From Cyclobacteriaceae bacterium (lineage in GTDB: Bacteria; Bacteroidota; Bacteroidia; Cytophagales; Cyclobacteriaceae), in NCBI GenBank assembly GCA_013141055.1, contig JABFRS010000001.1:1240001-1304000 (forward strand): 64,000 bases of DNA. Direction: 5' to 3'. The translations under genes and the position numbers were made by a program. Under the pieces are notes generated by a model. That model searched no databases, was not told the origin of the DNA, and was given only the letters and a program-made list of their open reading frames with translations. How positions within the stretch are numbered: the first letter of the stretch is position 1; each line of letters opens with the position of its first letter. This document shows, one piece after another, positions 1 through 8,936 of this stretch.

Positions 1-437
1 ACAATCTTCATATCCTCGACTATGAATACTATTTCAAAGTAGTTGATGGGCTGCTTGCTGAAAATCCAACAGTTCCTCTTCTCATTTTTGATGAGATCCT
101 GCGCAAAGGATTCGATGGACAGAATTTTATAGTGGGGCTAAGCGAACATCTTCGCAATCTTATGGTCTCCCAGGACGTCAGGACTGTTCAACTTATGGAA
201 GTACCTGACGTTACCAAGAAAAAATATATTGAGCAGTCAAAAGCTTCTCCTTATTCATTGCTGCTATCCTGGTTAAGCATCGCTAATCAATGCGACATCC
301 ATTACAAGGCCAGCAAAAATCAACGCCTCCTGGTAGAGTTGGCATTGATGAAAATGGCTCATTTCAAATCGACTTTTAACGGCCCTGCCCCCCTTCTCGA
401 ATCTGCGCAAGCAGGGTTAAAAAAAAAATTGAATTAA
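1..437 (+). CDS. dnaX: DNA polymerase III gamma (short DnaX form), 3' part
   Basis: Clamp-loader subunit that opens the sliding clamp at replication forks. The 5' end (AAA+ ATPase domain) lies outside the window; the frame is open from base 3. The visible part is the helical domain III, with the family-typical stretches LDYEYYFKVVDGLL, FDEILRKGFDGQNFIVGL and YKASKNQRLLVELALMKMAH. The frame ends at a TAA (435-437) only nine bases after an A10 run at 419-428. This would give a short gamma-like product. The tau-type extension continues in the -1 frame (428-1054), so this is not a simple gene end. The domain assignment is firm; whether the short product is made in the cell is inference. Confidence 0.9.
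   Translation, partial: NLHILDYEYYFKVVDGLLAENPTVPLLIFDEILRKGFDGQNFIVGLSEHLRNLMVSQDVRTVQLMEVPDVTKKKYIEQSKASPYSLLLSWLSIANQCDIHYKASKNQRLLVELALMKMAHFKSTFNGPAPLLESAQAGLKKKLN
419..428 (+). promoter_or_regulatory. A10 slippage site in dnaX
   Basis: Ten consecutive A residues read as the last base of TTA followed by AAA AAA AAA in the zero frame. A -1 slip of the ribosome, or RNA polymerase adding one A, moves reading into the frame that stays open to 1054. Homopolymeric A runs are known slippage sites in dnaX of E. coli (ribosomal) and Thermus (transcriptional). A sequencing error of one base in the homopolymer would look the same. Confidence 0.7.
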
Positions 438-1054
438 CGAAAGAACCGCAAGTTATTGCGGAAGTTCCACGACCTTCGGAAGAATCCACTTCGAAGTCTT
501 TAGAGAAACCTATTACTCAACCAAAGATTGCTGTTGAAGAGACCCAAAAACAGCAACCTCAGGAACCTGCTATTCCAAGAACTCCACTCAAAGGAACGAA
601 AGCAAAGACTTCATTCAATCTCAGCGGGCTCAACAAGAAAAATGATGGCCCTGCGATTGAGGAAAAGATTGAAGAAATTAAAGAAGCTATTATTAACCAC
701 AAAGTAGTTCTTGCAGAATTGCAGGAAGTATGGAATGAATATGCCGAATTGAGAAAAAATCAAGTGGGAGAATATCAACTTTTGAAACGTGAATTTGAAT
801 TCGATCATCCAACAATCTTTGTCATTCTTACCAATCCGGTTGAAGAATCTTTCATTGAAAATTTCAGACATGAATGCATCGCTTTCCTTCGGGATCGTCT
901 GAAAAATTCAGAGCTAACCATTACCACGCGTCTAAAACAAGCAGAAGGAAAAAGGATTATCTATACCTCAAAAGAAAAATTCGAACATCTCGCCGAAAAG
1001 AATCCATATCTCAATGAGTTGAAAGATAAACTAGGGCTGGATTGGGATTTTTAA
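428..1054 (+). CDS. dnaX: DnaX tau-specific C-terminal region (-1 frame)
   Basis: This frame is open without a start codon from the A10 run to the TAA at 1052-1054, about 208 residues. It begins IELTKEPQVIAEV, passes through a Pro/Gln/Lys-rich linker of about 60 residues (the usual gamma/tau linker composition) and a FNLSGL segment, then an alpha/beta domain ending GLDWDF. A linker plus C-terminal domain after domain III is the layout of tau, the form that binds the polymerase alpha subunit and helicase in well-studied bacteria. Coding appearance, length and direct continuity with the preceding frame show that both frames belong to one gene. Translation requires the slip at 419-428, or an unrecorded base. 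Confidence 0.8.
   Translation: MELTKEPQVIAEVPRPSEESTSKSLEKPITQPKIAVEETQKQQPQEPAIPRTPLKGTKAKTSFNLSGLNKKNDGPAIEEKIEEIKEAIINHKVVLAELQEVWNEYAELRKNQVGEYQLLKREFEFDHPTIFVILTNPVEESFIENFRHECIAFLRDRLKNSELTITTRLKQAEGKRIIYTSKEKFEHLAEKNPYLNELKDKLGLDWDF
446..461 (+). promoter_or_regulatory. Stem-loop downstream of the dnaX slippage site
   Basis: CCGCAA-GTTA-TTGCGG: a perfect 6-bp stem with a 4-base loop, starting 17 bases after the A run and 8 bases after the zero-frame stop. Outer GAA (443-445) and TTC (465-467) could add pairs past a bulge. The spacing is longer than in classical -1 sites, so a stimulatory role is a guess. Confidence 0.4.
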
Positions 1055-1125
1055 AGTAGCGTAACAGCAAAGCATTATGAACATGCAGGGCCAAGCGCCA
1101 AAAGTTAAAAGCCAATAGCATTTCA

Positions 1126-1133
1126 TATATTTG
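1126..1133 (+). promoter_or_regulatory. Likely -7 box of pheT
   Basis: TATATTTG fits the Bacteroidota -7 consensus TAnnTTTG and lies 16 bases before the pheT start. No good TTG -33 element is seen at 19-base spacing (GTTA is nearest). Confidence 0.45.
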
Positions 1134-1149
1134 GGGTTCATTTTTCAGC

Positions 1150-3564
1150 ATGACCATCTCATACCAGTGGCTTAGCCAATATATAGACTTACCGGAATCG
1201 CCGGAGGAAATCGGAAAAACACTTACAGACACGGGATTAGAGGTAGAAAGCATTCATTCCTTTGAGTCTGTAAAGGGAGGATTAAAGGGTTTGGTGATTG
1301 GTGAAGTCCTTACCTGCTCAAAGCACCCCAATGCTGACAAGCTTTCCATCACGACTGTTGACGTAGGTCAGCCCAAGCCACTGCAAATCGTTTGTGGAGC
1401 CTCTAATGTTGCCGCAGGGCAAAAGGTGGTAGTCGCTTTGACTGGCACAACAGTGAACCCAACAAAGGGCGATTCTTTCACAATCAAATCTGCAAAGATC
1501 CGCGGCGAGCAAAGTGAAGGAATGATCTGTGCTGAAGATGAAATTGGATTAGGCGAAAGCCATGCAGGAATTATCGTATTGAATACATCTGTTCCTAACG
1601 GAACACTGGCATCTGATTTCTATAAAGTAACATCTGATTCTATCATTGAAATTGGCTTGACTCCAAACAGAGCTGAAGCCGCTTCACATATTGGTGTGGC
1701 TCGTGATATCAAAGCTGCAAAAGGCAGGGATATTAAATGGCCATCGGTTGATGCTTTCAAAGTTGAATCAAAGAGCCTTATAATTGATGTCGCAGTTGAA
1801 AACACGATCGCATGTCCTCGTTTTTCGGGAGTGACCATTTCGGGAGTGACTATTAAGGAATCACCTGAATGGCTTAAAAGTCGTCTTCGTTCCATCGGAC
1901 TCACATCGATCAACAACATAGTAGATATTACAAATTTCGTTTTGCACGAACTCGGGCAGCCGCTTCACGCCTATGATGCCGATAAGGTAGCAGGAAATAA
2001 AATCATTGTTAAAACGCAGCCTGCAGGAACAAAATTTATAACACTTGATAATAAAGAACGCTCTTTGATTGCGAATGACCTTATGGTTTGCAATGCAGAG
2101 GAAGGAATGTGTATTGCGGGTGTCTTTGGAGGTGCGAAATCCGGTATTTCTGAAAAGACAAAGGCTATTTTTCTGGAAGCAGCATGCTTCTCAGCAGATT
2201 ATGTACGCAAGACCAGCAATCATCATCAACTAAAAACAGATGCCTCATTTCGTTTTTCACGAGGCACCGATCCATTGAACACCGTCTATGCCGTCAAACG
2301 TGCTGCTTTATTGATCAAAGAAATTGCAGGCGGAACAATCTCATCGGATATTATAGATATCTATCCGGTTAAGATTGAGAATAGGCAGATATCAGTAAAA
2401 GACAAAAATGTAAATCGCCTGATTGGCAAAGTTATACCACGTGAAGAAATATTCGCCATTTTAAAGGGTCTTGATATTGAATTGATCAATAAGACAGCCG
2501 ATAGTTATACTGTTTCTGTACCCCCTTATCGTGTAGATGTTATTCAGGAAGCTGATATAGTTGAGGAGATTCTTCGCATTTATGGATTCAATAAAATTGA
2601 GTTGGTTGAAGCTGCCGGAACAGATTTTCTGGCACATTTCCCAGATCAGAATATTAATAAGTTTAAGAGGAATATTGGCGAAATACTGGTTGGAAATGGA
2701 TTTTTTGAACTTTTAACCAACTCATTAACAAATATTGCTTATCAGCAAAAGCACTCTTTGCAGTTTCAAGGCGAGCCCGTAGAGGTGGTTAATAAACTCA
2801 GTGAAGAACAGGGTATACTAAGACAAACAATGTTGTTCACAGGTCTTGAAGCCGTTGCGTATAACTTTAATCGCAAGCAAAAGGAAGTCAAGTTCTATGA
2901 GTTTGGAAAGATTTATTACAAAGACAATAATCAATATATTGAACAAGAGCGCCTGGCAGTATACTTGGGTGGCAATATTGAATCAGAAAACTGGCAGTCC
3001 AAACCCAGACTGGTAACGTATCATGACCTTGCCCAGCAAGTGGTGCAAATACTGGAGAAATGCGCTGCTGGTGAAATTGTTCAGCTAAAGATCGAAGATC
3101 CATTGTATGATTATTGCATGAGTTTCTCACATAAACAAAAAGAAATTGGCCGGATAGGGAAAGTAAAATCCGCATTGGCAAAAGATTTTGGCATACGACA
3201 GGAAATTTTTTACGCGGACATGGATACCCATTTGCTTTTCCAATCCGCAAATCCTAAGTTCGATGTACAGGAAGTGCCGAAGTTTCCAGAAGTCAAACGC
3301 GACCTTTCTCTGGTACTTGATAAGAGTGTCAGCTTCGAAGAGATCAGAAAAATGGTGATCGCAACGGAGAAAAAATTGATGAAGGAAGTGACAGTATTTG
3401 ATGTTTACGAAGGAGAAAATATTCCAGCAGGAAAAAAGGCATACTCTGTAGGATTTACATTGCTGGATGAGACGAAAACCTTAACGGACGAGGAGATTGA
3501 CAAGACCATGACGAGATTAATGACCGAATTAGAAAAAAAGCTTGGAGCGATAATAAGGAAATAG
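1150..3564 (+). CDS. pheT: Phenylalanine--tRNA ligase beta subunit
   Basis: Large subunit of the (alpha-beta)2 enzyme that charges tRNA-Phe in the cytoplasm. At 804 residues it has the usual bacterial length. Domains in order: N-terminal SYQWLSQYIDLP segment, tRNA-binding OB fold (about 45-150, with HPNADKLSITTVDVG), B3/B4 editing domain (about 210-385), B5 DNA-binding-like domain (about 400-475), the catalytic-like core (to about 690), and the FDX-ACB anticodon-binding domain at the C-terminus (from about 710, PKFPEVKRDLSLVLD). The catalytic alpha subunit (pheS) is not in the window. The start at 1150 is the first ATG and matches the family's N-terminus. Confidence 0.97.
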   Translation: MTISYQWLSQYIDLPESPEEIGKTLTDTGLEVESIHSFESVKGGLKGLVIGEVLTCSKHPNADKLSITTVDVGQPKPLQIVCGASNVAAGQKVVVALTGTTVNPTKGDSFTIKSAKIRGEQSEGMICAEDEIGLGESHAGIIVLNTSVPNGTLASDFYKVTSDSIIEIGLTPNRAEAASHIGVARDIKAAKGRDIKWPSVDAFKVESKSLIIDVAVENTIACPRFSGVTISGVTIKESPEWLKSRLRSIGLTSINNIVDITNFVLHELGQPLHAYDADKVAGNKIIVKTQPAGTKFITLDNKERSLIANDLMVCNAEEGMCIAGVFGGAKSGISEKTKAIFLEAACFSADYVRKTSNHHQLKTDASFRFSRGTDPLNTVYAVKRAALLIKEIAGGTISSDIIDIYPVKIENRQISVKDKNVNRLIGKVIPREEIFAILKGLDIELINKTADSYTVSVPPYRVDVIQEADIVEEILRIYGFNKIELVEAAGTDFLAHFPDQNINKFKRNIGEILVGNGFFELLTNSLTNIAYQQKHSLQFQGEPVEVVNKLSEEQGILRQTMLFTGLEAVAYNFNRKQKEVKFYEFGKIYYKDNNQYIEQERLAVYLGGNIESENWQSKPRLVTYHDLAQQVVQILEKCAAGEIVQLKIEDPLYDYCMSFSHKQKEIGRIGKVKSALAKDFGIRQEIFYADMDTHLLFQSANPKFDVQEVPKFPEVKRDLSLVLDKSVSFEEIRKMVIATEKKLMKEVTVFDVYEGENIPAGKKAYSVGFTLLDETKTLTDEEIDKTMTRLMTELEKKLGAIIRK

Positions 3565-3609
3565 AACAAGCCGCATCACCCGCGGTCAAAAAACCCAATC
3601 ACTAACTAC

Positions 3610-3906
3610 ATGGAACAAGAAGCCCTCAAAACGAATCTTAATGGCCTGGAACGCAAGCTGGTCGTGTTATTGAGCGAACACAAAAACCTTAGACAAGAAG
3701 TCACAACGCTAAAATCTGAGAATTCAGAGCTAAAACAGCACCTTCGTCAGCGCGATGAACAGCTCGGAGGCTTTAAAAATCAGATTAAAATCACTAAGAT
3801 TGTAGATAATATTCACCCGGATAACGGAAGCGTTTCTGAGTTGAGGAAAACAGTGGATGACTACATCCGTGAGATAGATAAATGCATCGCTCACTTAAGC
3901 CGATAA
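3610..3906 (+). CDS. Small coiled-coil protein upstream of ZapA
   Basis: 98 residues, no signal peptide. Residues 5-60 form a heptad-rich coiled coil (LERKLVVLLSEHKNLRQEV, then LKSENSELKQHL), followed by a short C-terminal helix. It lies 45 bases after pheT and 7 bases before zapA, so it is almost certainly co-transcribed and probably translationally linked with zapA. A coiled-coil partner next to zapA recalls ZapB of enterobacteria or ZauP of Caulobacter, both of which act with ZapA at the Z-ring. Function as a divisome partner is inferred from context only. Confidence 0.75.
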   Translation: MEQEALKTNLNGLERKLVVLLSEHKNLRQEVTTLKSENSELKQHLRQRDEQLGGFKNQIKITKIVDNIHPDNGSVSELRKTVDDYIREIDKCIAHLSR

Positions 3907-3913
3907 GCAGTAG

Positions 3914-4201
3914 ATGGACGAACTTTCAATAAAGATCAAAATAGCAGACCGCGAATACCCCATGAAGGTAAAACGTCATGAGGAAGAGCGTGTAAGAGCT
4001 GCAGGAAAGCTGATCAACGAAAAGTTGAAATCATACCGCGAACAATTCGGAACGGACGATAAACAAGACCTATTGGCCATGACCGCTTTTGATTGCCTGG
4101 TTCAAAAACTGGCAGCAGACGAGAGCACACATGCCATTGATGAATCAGTAGTGGAGAAAGTTTCTCACCTGAATCAATTGGTCTCGCAGGCTATTTTATA
4201 G
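3914..4201 (+). CDS. zapA: Cell division protein ZapA
   Basis: 95 residues, the usual short ZapA length. The N-terminal beta strands (LSIKIKIADREYPMKV) and first helix (HEEERVRAAGKLINEKLKSY) are the ZapA globular head; the C-terminal half (QDLLAMTAFDCLVQKL) starts the coiled-coil tail. ZapA binds and bundles FtsZ at mid-cell. It follows a coiled-coil gene by 7 bases and precedes rny after an 86-base gap that contains a weak terminator-like hairpin. Confidence 0.9.
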   Translation: MDELSIKIKIADREYPMKVKRHEEERVRAAGKLINEKLKSYREQFGTDDKQDLLAMTAFDCLVQKLAADESTHAIDESVVEKVSHLNQLVSQAIL

Positions 4202-4246
4202 TCTATATCTGTAAATTCCTCCTCAAAGAAAGTCTTTTGTTAACGG

Positions 4247-4270
4247 TCCCGATACAACGGGATATTTTTT
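4247..4270 (+). terminator. Weak rho-independent terminator after zapA
   Basis: TCCCG-ATACAA-CGGGA stem (5 bp) followed by TATTTTTT. It lies between zapA and rny; the short stem suggests partial termination or attenuation. Confidence 0.5.
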
Positions 4271-4287
4271 AACGTTAACGACTAACT

Positions 4288-5853
4288 ATGGAACTCCTCC
4301 CTTATGCATTGGCCAGCCTGGCTCTAACCATTATTCTTAGTCTTCTCATCGGCAGTTTTCTCTACAAACGAAAAGTCAATAGGAATAAATCTGTCAATGA
4401 CGAAAAGGCTAAACTGATCATCAAAGAAGCCGAACTTCAATCTGAAAAGATCAAGCAAGACCGGATTCTGGAAGCAAAAGAAAAATTCCTGAAAATGAAA
4501 CAGGAGTTTGAAGAAGAATCCAATCGCAAGAAGAACCAGATCATCAGCAACGAACAGAAGATCAAGCAACGTGAAGCACAACTGTCCAAAGAGCTGGAGC
4601 AAACAAAACGCAAAGAGGCTGATCTGGATGAAGAACGTCAAAGCCTTGCCCGTCAGCACGAACTTGTAAAGAGCCGAAAGGAAGAACTTGACCGATTTAA
4701 CCTCCAGAAAGTTCAAGTCCTGGAAAGTATCTCAAAGCTTACAGCTGATCAGGCACGTGATCAATTGGTAGAGTCCATGAAAGAGGAAGCTCAATCAAAA
4801 GCTAATTCCTACATCAAAGACATCATGGAGCAGGCAAAACTTACAGCCACCAAAGACGCAAAGAAATTAGTTATTGAAACAATTCAGCGCACCGCTACCG
4901 AGCATGCTGTTGAAAATTCCGTTTCAATCTTTAACATAGAAAGTGACGATATCAAAGGAAAGATCATTGGTCGTGAAGGGCGAAACATTCGCGCATTGGA
5001 GGCAGCAACAGGTGTTGAATTCATTGTTGACGATACACCGGAAGCTATTATCATCTCAGGTTTTGACCCCGTCAGAAGAGAGATCGCCAGACTTTCTCTC
5101 CACAGACTTGTTCAGGATGGACGCATTCACCCTGCACGCATTGAAGAAGTAGTGGCCAAGACAACCAAAAATATTGATGATGAAGTAGTGGAAATCGGAG
5201 AGCGTACGGTAATCGATCTTGGCATTCATGGACTGGCTCCTGAATTAATCAAGATGGTAGGACGGATGCGGTTCCGTTCATCTTATGGACAAAATCTTCT
5301 ACAACATTCACGTGAAGTAGCTAACCTTTGCGCAATCATGGCCACTGAATTGGGGCTAAATGTCAAGCAGGCCAAGCGCGCTGGATTGCTTCATGATATC
5401 GGCAAGGTATGGCCGGAAGAACTGGAAAAACCCCATGCTATTGTCGGCATGGAGCTGGCGCAGAAATACAAAGAACATCCTATCGTATGCAACGCTATCG
5501 GCGCTCACCATGATGAAATTGAGATGACCAGCATCATCTCTCCTATTGTTCAGGCGTGCGATGCAATCAGTGGCGCACGTCCTGGCGCACGTCGTGAGGT
5601 GATTGAACAATATACTCGTCGTCTGAAAGAACTGGAGCAAGTTGGGCTAAGCTTTGATGGTGTCGAGAAGTGCTTTGCAATTCAGGCTGGTCGTGAACTA
5701 CGTGTAATTGTTGATGCTGAAAAAGCAACGGATGAACGTGCGGGGCAATTGAGCTTTGAGATTTCCCAGAAGATTGAGAAAGAGATGCAGTATCCAGGCC
5801 AGATCAAAGTAACTGTGATTAGAGAAATGAGGTCAGTAGCATACGCCAAGTAG
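4288..5853 (+). CDS. rny: Ribonuclease Y
   Basis: Membrane-anchored endoribonuclease that starts mRNA decay. 521 residues, standard length. A transmembrane helix at about 4-26 is followed by a long charged coiled coil (about 27-190), a KH RNA-binding domain (about 210-275, with [19 protein letters not shown]), and an HD domain (about 335-430) whose HSREVAN and LLHDIGKVW segments hold the metal-binding His and His-Asp. All catalytic residues appear intact. It follows the zapA pair and ends with its own terminator at 5890. Confidence 0.96.
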   Translation: MELLPYALASLALTIILSLLIGSFLYKRKVNRNKSVNDEKAKLIIKEAELQSEKIKQDRILEAKEKFLKMKQEFEEESNRKKNQIISNEQKIKQREAQLSKELEQTKRKEADLDEERQSLARQHELVKSRKEELDRFNLQKVQVLESISKLTADQARDQLVESMKEEAQSKANSYIKDIMEQAKLTATKDAKKLVIETIQRTATEHAVENSVSIFNIESDDIKGKIIGREGRNIRALEAATGVEFIVDDTPEAIIISGFDPVRREIARLSLHRLVQDGRIHPARIEEVVAKTTKNIDDEVVEIGERTVIDLGIHGLAPELIKMVGRMRFRSSYGQNLLQHSREVANLCAIMATELGLNVKQAKRAGLLHDIGKVWPEELEKPHAIVGMELAQKYKEHPIVCNAIGAHHDEIEMTSIISPIVQACDAISGARPGARREVIEQYTRRLKELEQVGLSFDGVEKCFAIQAGRELRVIVDAEKATDERAGQLSFEISQKIEKEMQYPGQIKVTVIREMRSVAYAK

Positions 5854-5889
5854 AATTGATAATTAAATAGAATTAAAAAAAATGAAAGG

Positions 5890-5909
5890 GCTCCAATCGG
5901 AGCTTTTTT
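5890..5909 (+). terminator. Rho-independent terminator after rny
   Basis: GCTCC-AATC-GGAGC stem directly followed by six T residues; preceded by an A-rich stretch. Confidence 0.8.
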
Positions 5910-5934
5910 CATAAATAATCCAATACAAAACGTT

Positions 5935-6309
5935 ATGGACTTTATTTACCCTTCTTCAACCTCACGACCAAAAGGTCATTATTCCCCGGCAGCGGTTCAC
6001 AATGGATTTGTGTTTGTCTCAGGACAAATCTCTACCGACGACAAAGGGCAGCCGATTCTTGATTCAATTGAAGAGCAAACAAAACGATGTCTTGAAAAGA
6101 TCAGGGTCATACTGGATGCATCGAACAGTTCATTGAACCGTATATTGAAAGTGAGCATTTTCATCAGCAACATGGATGACTGGGGGAAAGTAAATACAGT
6201 TTATTCTGAATTTTTTGGAGACCATCGCCCTGCAAGGATCATTGTACCCAGTGGGCCTCTTCATTACGGATGCGCTGTGGAAATTGATTGCATTGCCGCA
6301 GTGAATTGA
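5935..6309 (+). CDS. RidA family protein (Rid/YjgF/UK114)
   Basis: 124 residues, the length of RidA imine/enamine deaminases, cytosolic (no signal peptide). Recognisable parts: YSPAAVHNGFVFVSGQIS near the N-terminus, the central helix EEQTKRCLEKIRVIL, and the C-terminal PARIIVPSGPLHYGCAVEID, which keeps the Arg that binds the carboxylate of the 2-imino acid substrate. Such proteins hydrolyse reactive imines made by PLP enzymes. It stands alone between the rny terminator and an MFS gene. A second Rid protein in the window (42528-42992) is exported and lacks this Arg. Confidence 0.88.
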   Translation: MDFIYPSSTSRPKGHYSPAAVHNGFVFVSGQISTDDKGQPILDSIEEQTKRCLEKIRVILDASNSSLNRILKVSIFISNMDDWGKVNTVYSEFFGDHRPARIIVPSGPLHYGCAVEIDCIAAVN

Positions 6310-6416
6310 TTCCATTGTTAGCTAATTCCATAACGCAGCACTTTTCCTCAAACGATTGATGCGCCTATAATACCAGATAATGTTACATCTGGGCACTCAA
6401 CACCCTTTCATTTGTT

Positions 6417-6424
6417 TAATTTTG
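6417..6424 (+). promoter_or_regulatory. Possible -7 box of the MFS gene
   Basis: TAATTTTG, a match to TAnnTTTG, 21 bases before the GTG start at 6446. No TTG element at the proper distance. Confidence 0.35.
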
Positions 6425-6445
6425 TAATCTAATTAAATCAGAACT

Positions 6446-7579
6446 GTGCCGTCAGCCCGTCTTGCTGTAAATATCATTTTCTTCCTGAATGGATTCGTTC
6501 ACGCAAACTACTTTTCCCGTCTGCCGCGAATTCAGGACCAGTTTCACATCAATGACGGTATTGTTGGAATTGTATTACTCTCCTCCTCTATTGGTTCACT
6601 GATTGCAATGCCCTTCACAGGTTGGGCGATCATTCGCAATGGAAGCAGAAGGATCACGCTCTTTGCAGCCTTCTTTTACTGCATACTCATCCCGTTTATT
6701 CCGTGGCTACCAACTACAACCCTCATTCCCTTAATGATCACGTTTTTTCTTTTGGGTATCTCATCAGGCATGCTGGATGTCGCGATGAACTCACAAGCCG
6801 TGATGGTTGAGAAGCAATATGGCAAACCCATTATGACTTCATTTCATGCTCTCTTTAGCATAGGAATGATGATGGGAGCTCTTGGCGGATCTTTATTCTC
6901 AAAAATATCAACTGGCCTTTTTATCCATTTTATAACCGTAAGTGCGATCAGCGTAATCGTTGTGCTCATTGCACGATATTACCTCATTCACGATAGGCCT
7001 GAAAGCAAAGATTCCGATGGTCCTGCATTCCGCTTACCAAATGCAGCCATGGTAAGCATTGGTATTATAGCTTTTTGCAGTATGCTCGGTGAAGGAGCTA
7101 TGGCAGACTGGAGTACTAATTACATGGAGAATATTGCGAAAGCCGATCAGAGTCTGGCTCCTTTAGGCTTATCTGCATTTGCATTGGCTATGACAATTGG
7201 TCGGGTATTTGGTGATGGTGCACGTATACGTTTCGGAGACCGACCTCTTATGATCGCTTGCGGAATCATTGCATCCATAGGACTAATGATTGCGATCATT
7301 TTCATTGACCCTGTTACTGTGATTATTGGATTGTTTATTGTTGGAATCGGACTTTCGGCTATTGTTCCCATTGCTTATAGTATTGCAGGTCACACTAAAG
7401 ATCTTCCACCAGGAGTTGGGCTTGGAATGGTTACAACGGTAGGATATTCAGGGTTTCTCTTTGGCCCTCCCATAATTGGTTTGCTGGCAGAACAATTTAC
7501 CCTGAGATTGGCGTTGCTTCTGGCCGTCGGACTATTTGTGCTAATGACGGCACTAAGCTTGAATTACAAGCCTAAATAA
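6446..7579 (+). CDS. MFS transporter
   Basis: 377 residues with about 11-12 hydrophobic helices spread over the whole length, in the two-halves arrangement of the major facilitator superfamily. The loop after helix 2 (FTGWAIIRNGSRRITLF) is the motif-A-like segment; the second half has the matching FGDGARIRFGDRPLM loop. The pattern resembles the YbjJ-like group, whose substrates are mostly unknown. The gene starts with GTG; no in-frame ATG gives a complete first helix. It converges on the GH43 gene. Substrate cannot be named. Confidence 0.85.
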   Translation: MPSARLAVNIIFFLNGFVHANYFSRLPRIQDQFHINDGIVGIVLLSSSIGSLIAMPFTGWAIIRNGSRRITLFAAFFYCILIPFIPWLPTTTLIPLMITFFLLGISSGMLDVAMNSQAVMVEKQYGKPIMTSFHALFSIGMMMGALGGSLFSKISTGLFIHFITVSAISVIVVLIARYYLIHDRPESKDSDGPAFRLPNAAMVSIGIIAFCSMLGEGAMADWSTNYMENIAKADQSLAPLGLSAFALAMTIGRVFGDGARIRFGDRPLMIACGIIASIGLMIAIIFIDPVTVIIGLFIVGIGLSAIVPIAYSIAGHTKDLPPGVGLGMVTTVGYSGFLFGPPIIGLLAEQFTLRLALLLAVGLFVLMTALSLNYKPK

Positions 7580-7596
7580 TTCTTCTATATCAAGAT

Positions 7597-8562
7597 TTAT
7601 TTGATTCTGAATTCCTTCACGCCTTCGTTTGTAATGACAACAGGTTTAATAAGTCCTTTTTCATCAAACGAGAGTTCTTCAATGCAAATCACCCGCGCAT
7701 TTCGGTCCGTTTCTGTAAGAGGTCGTCGATGATATACAATGTACCATTGGTTACTATTGACTGGATGAAGAATAGAATGATGTCCTGCTCCTGTTGCAAT
7801 CTTAAGATCTTGCTGAAGTATTTTGCTCTCCCTTTTAAATGGGCCAAGCGGTGAGTCAGCGATAGCATAAGCCACGCTGTAGTCAGGACCCGTCCATCCT
7901 CCTTCTGACCACATAAAATAGTATTTTCCATTTCTCTTAAACATAAACGGACCCTCCACATAACTTTCAGGGGTAATTTCTTTAAAAGTAGCGTCGTCTG
8001 AAAAATTATTAAAGCCTGTAAAATCTTTGTTCAACTTTGCGATGTTGCAATGTTTCCATCCCCCATAGATCAGATAGTACTCTTCACCATCTTTAAATAC
8101 GAACTGATCAATTGGTTGAGCTCCATTATAGAATTTGTCCACTAATGGACGCCCAAGTAAATCAATAAATGGACCTTCCGGCCTATCAGCAACCGCTACC
8201 CCAATACCCCCATCCTCAGAATTGTTCTGAATGTCATTGGCACCAAAAAATAAATAGAATTTCTTATCCTTCTCCACTACCGATGGAGCCCACATTGCCC
8301 GCTTTGCCCACTTAACATTTGAGGTATCCAGAATACGAGAATGTTTCCTCCATACAATAAGATCAGATGATGAAAATGCATCCATATAAACCTGCTTCTC
8401 ATACTTGTCAGAGTAGGTGGGATATATCCAATATTGATTATTAAGGATCATTGCTTCCGGATCAGCATACCATCCCGGGAAAAGCGGATTGCCTGAAGTT
8501 TTCTGGGATAGAACAGTGTGAGCTGAGATTACTATCAGGATAAATAAGAAGAACTTTTTCAT
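7597..8562 (-). CDS. Secreted glycoside hydrolase family 43 enzyme
   Basis: 321 residues with a cleavable signal peptide (about 1-19, ending VLSQ). The rest is a five-bladed beta-propeller of GH43 type. The three acidic residues expected in the family are visible: Asp34 in YADPEAM (general base), Asp152 in QPIDQF (pKa modulator) and Glu203 in VEGPF (general acid). GH43 enzymes release arabinose or xylose from plant polysaccharides; the exact specificity cannot be read from the sequence. It sits near a GH3 enzyme, an esterase and a sugar-type Nudix regulator, which fits hemicellulose breakdown in the periplasm or at the surface. Confidence 0.9.
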   Translation of the reverse strand: MKKFFLFILIVISAHTVLSQKTSGNPLFPGWYADPEAMILNNQYWIYPTYSDKYEKQVYMDAFSSSDLIVWRKHSRILDTSNVKWAKRAMWAPSVVEKDKKFYLFFGANDIQNNSEDGGIGVAVADRPEGPFIDLLGRPLVDKFYNGAQPIDQFVFKDGEEYYLIYGGWKHCNIAKLNKDFTGFNNFSDDATFKEITPESYVEGPFMFKRNGKYYFMWSEGGWTGPDYSVAYAIADSPLGPFKRESKILQQDLKIATGAGHHSILHPVNSNQWYIVYHRRPLTETDRNARVICIEELSFDEKGLIKPVVITNEGVKEFRIK

Positions 8563-8656
8563 AGCAATATGTTACAACGTCAAAGATAGTTACCTTTTCA
8601 AGGTGGAACCAGTTTGATCTACAGGGTGTTAGGAATAATATTGCAAGACCAATTCT

Positions 8657-8935
8657 ATGGAAATCAAGTTAGAACAATCGGAAACACGTGGAGCTTTCTA
8701 TATCGAACAGGAAGGCAAGCGTGTTGCATTTATGGAATTCTCAAAAGCAGGCAATGATAGAATTATCATTAGTCATACTCAGGTAGATAACGTTTTGAGA
8801 GGAAAAAATGCAGGCAAACAACTAGTTGCAGCCGCAGTAGAGCATGCGAGGAAAAACAATATCAAGATTGTTCCCCTTTGCCCTTTCGCGAGATCTGTAT
8901 TTGACAAGGTGAAGGAATACTCAGACGTTCTTTAA
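8657..8935 (+). CDS. Small GNAT-fold N-acetyltransferase (YjdJ/NATD1 type)
   Basis: 92 residues, the short GNAT subtype. Beta strands FYIEQEGKRVAFMEF and IIISHTQV are followed by the acetyl-CoA loop VLRGKNAGKQLVAAAVEHAR, and the C-terminal IKIVPLCPFARSVFDK segment, a signature of the YjdJ/NATD1 group. It stops one base before the start of the YheT-type hydrolase, so the two genes are probably translationally coupled. The acyl acceptor is unknown. Confidence 0.88.
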   Translation: MEIKLEQSETRGAFYIEQEGKRVAFMEFSKAGNDRIIISHTQVDNVLRGKNAGKQLVAAAVEHARKNNIKIVPLCPFARSVFDKVKEYSDVL

Positions 8936-8936
8936 A

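Noticed and set aside
1-1054. dnaX as a plain pseudogene broken by a stop
   Set aside because: Both frames look fully coding on either side of a classic slippage run; a sequencing error or programmed slip is more likely than decay.
4202-4287. 6S RNA gene between zapA and rny
   Set aside because: 6S RNA lies after zapA in some bacteria, but this gap is only 86 bases, too short, and holds only a terminator-like hairpin.
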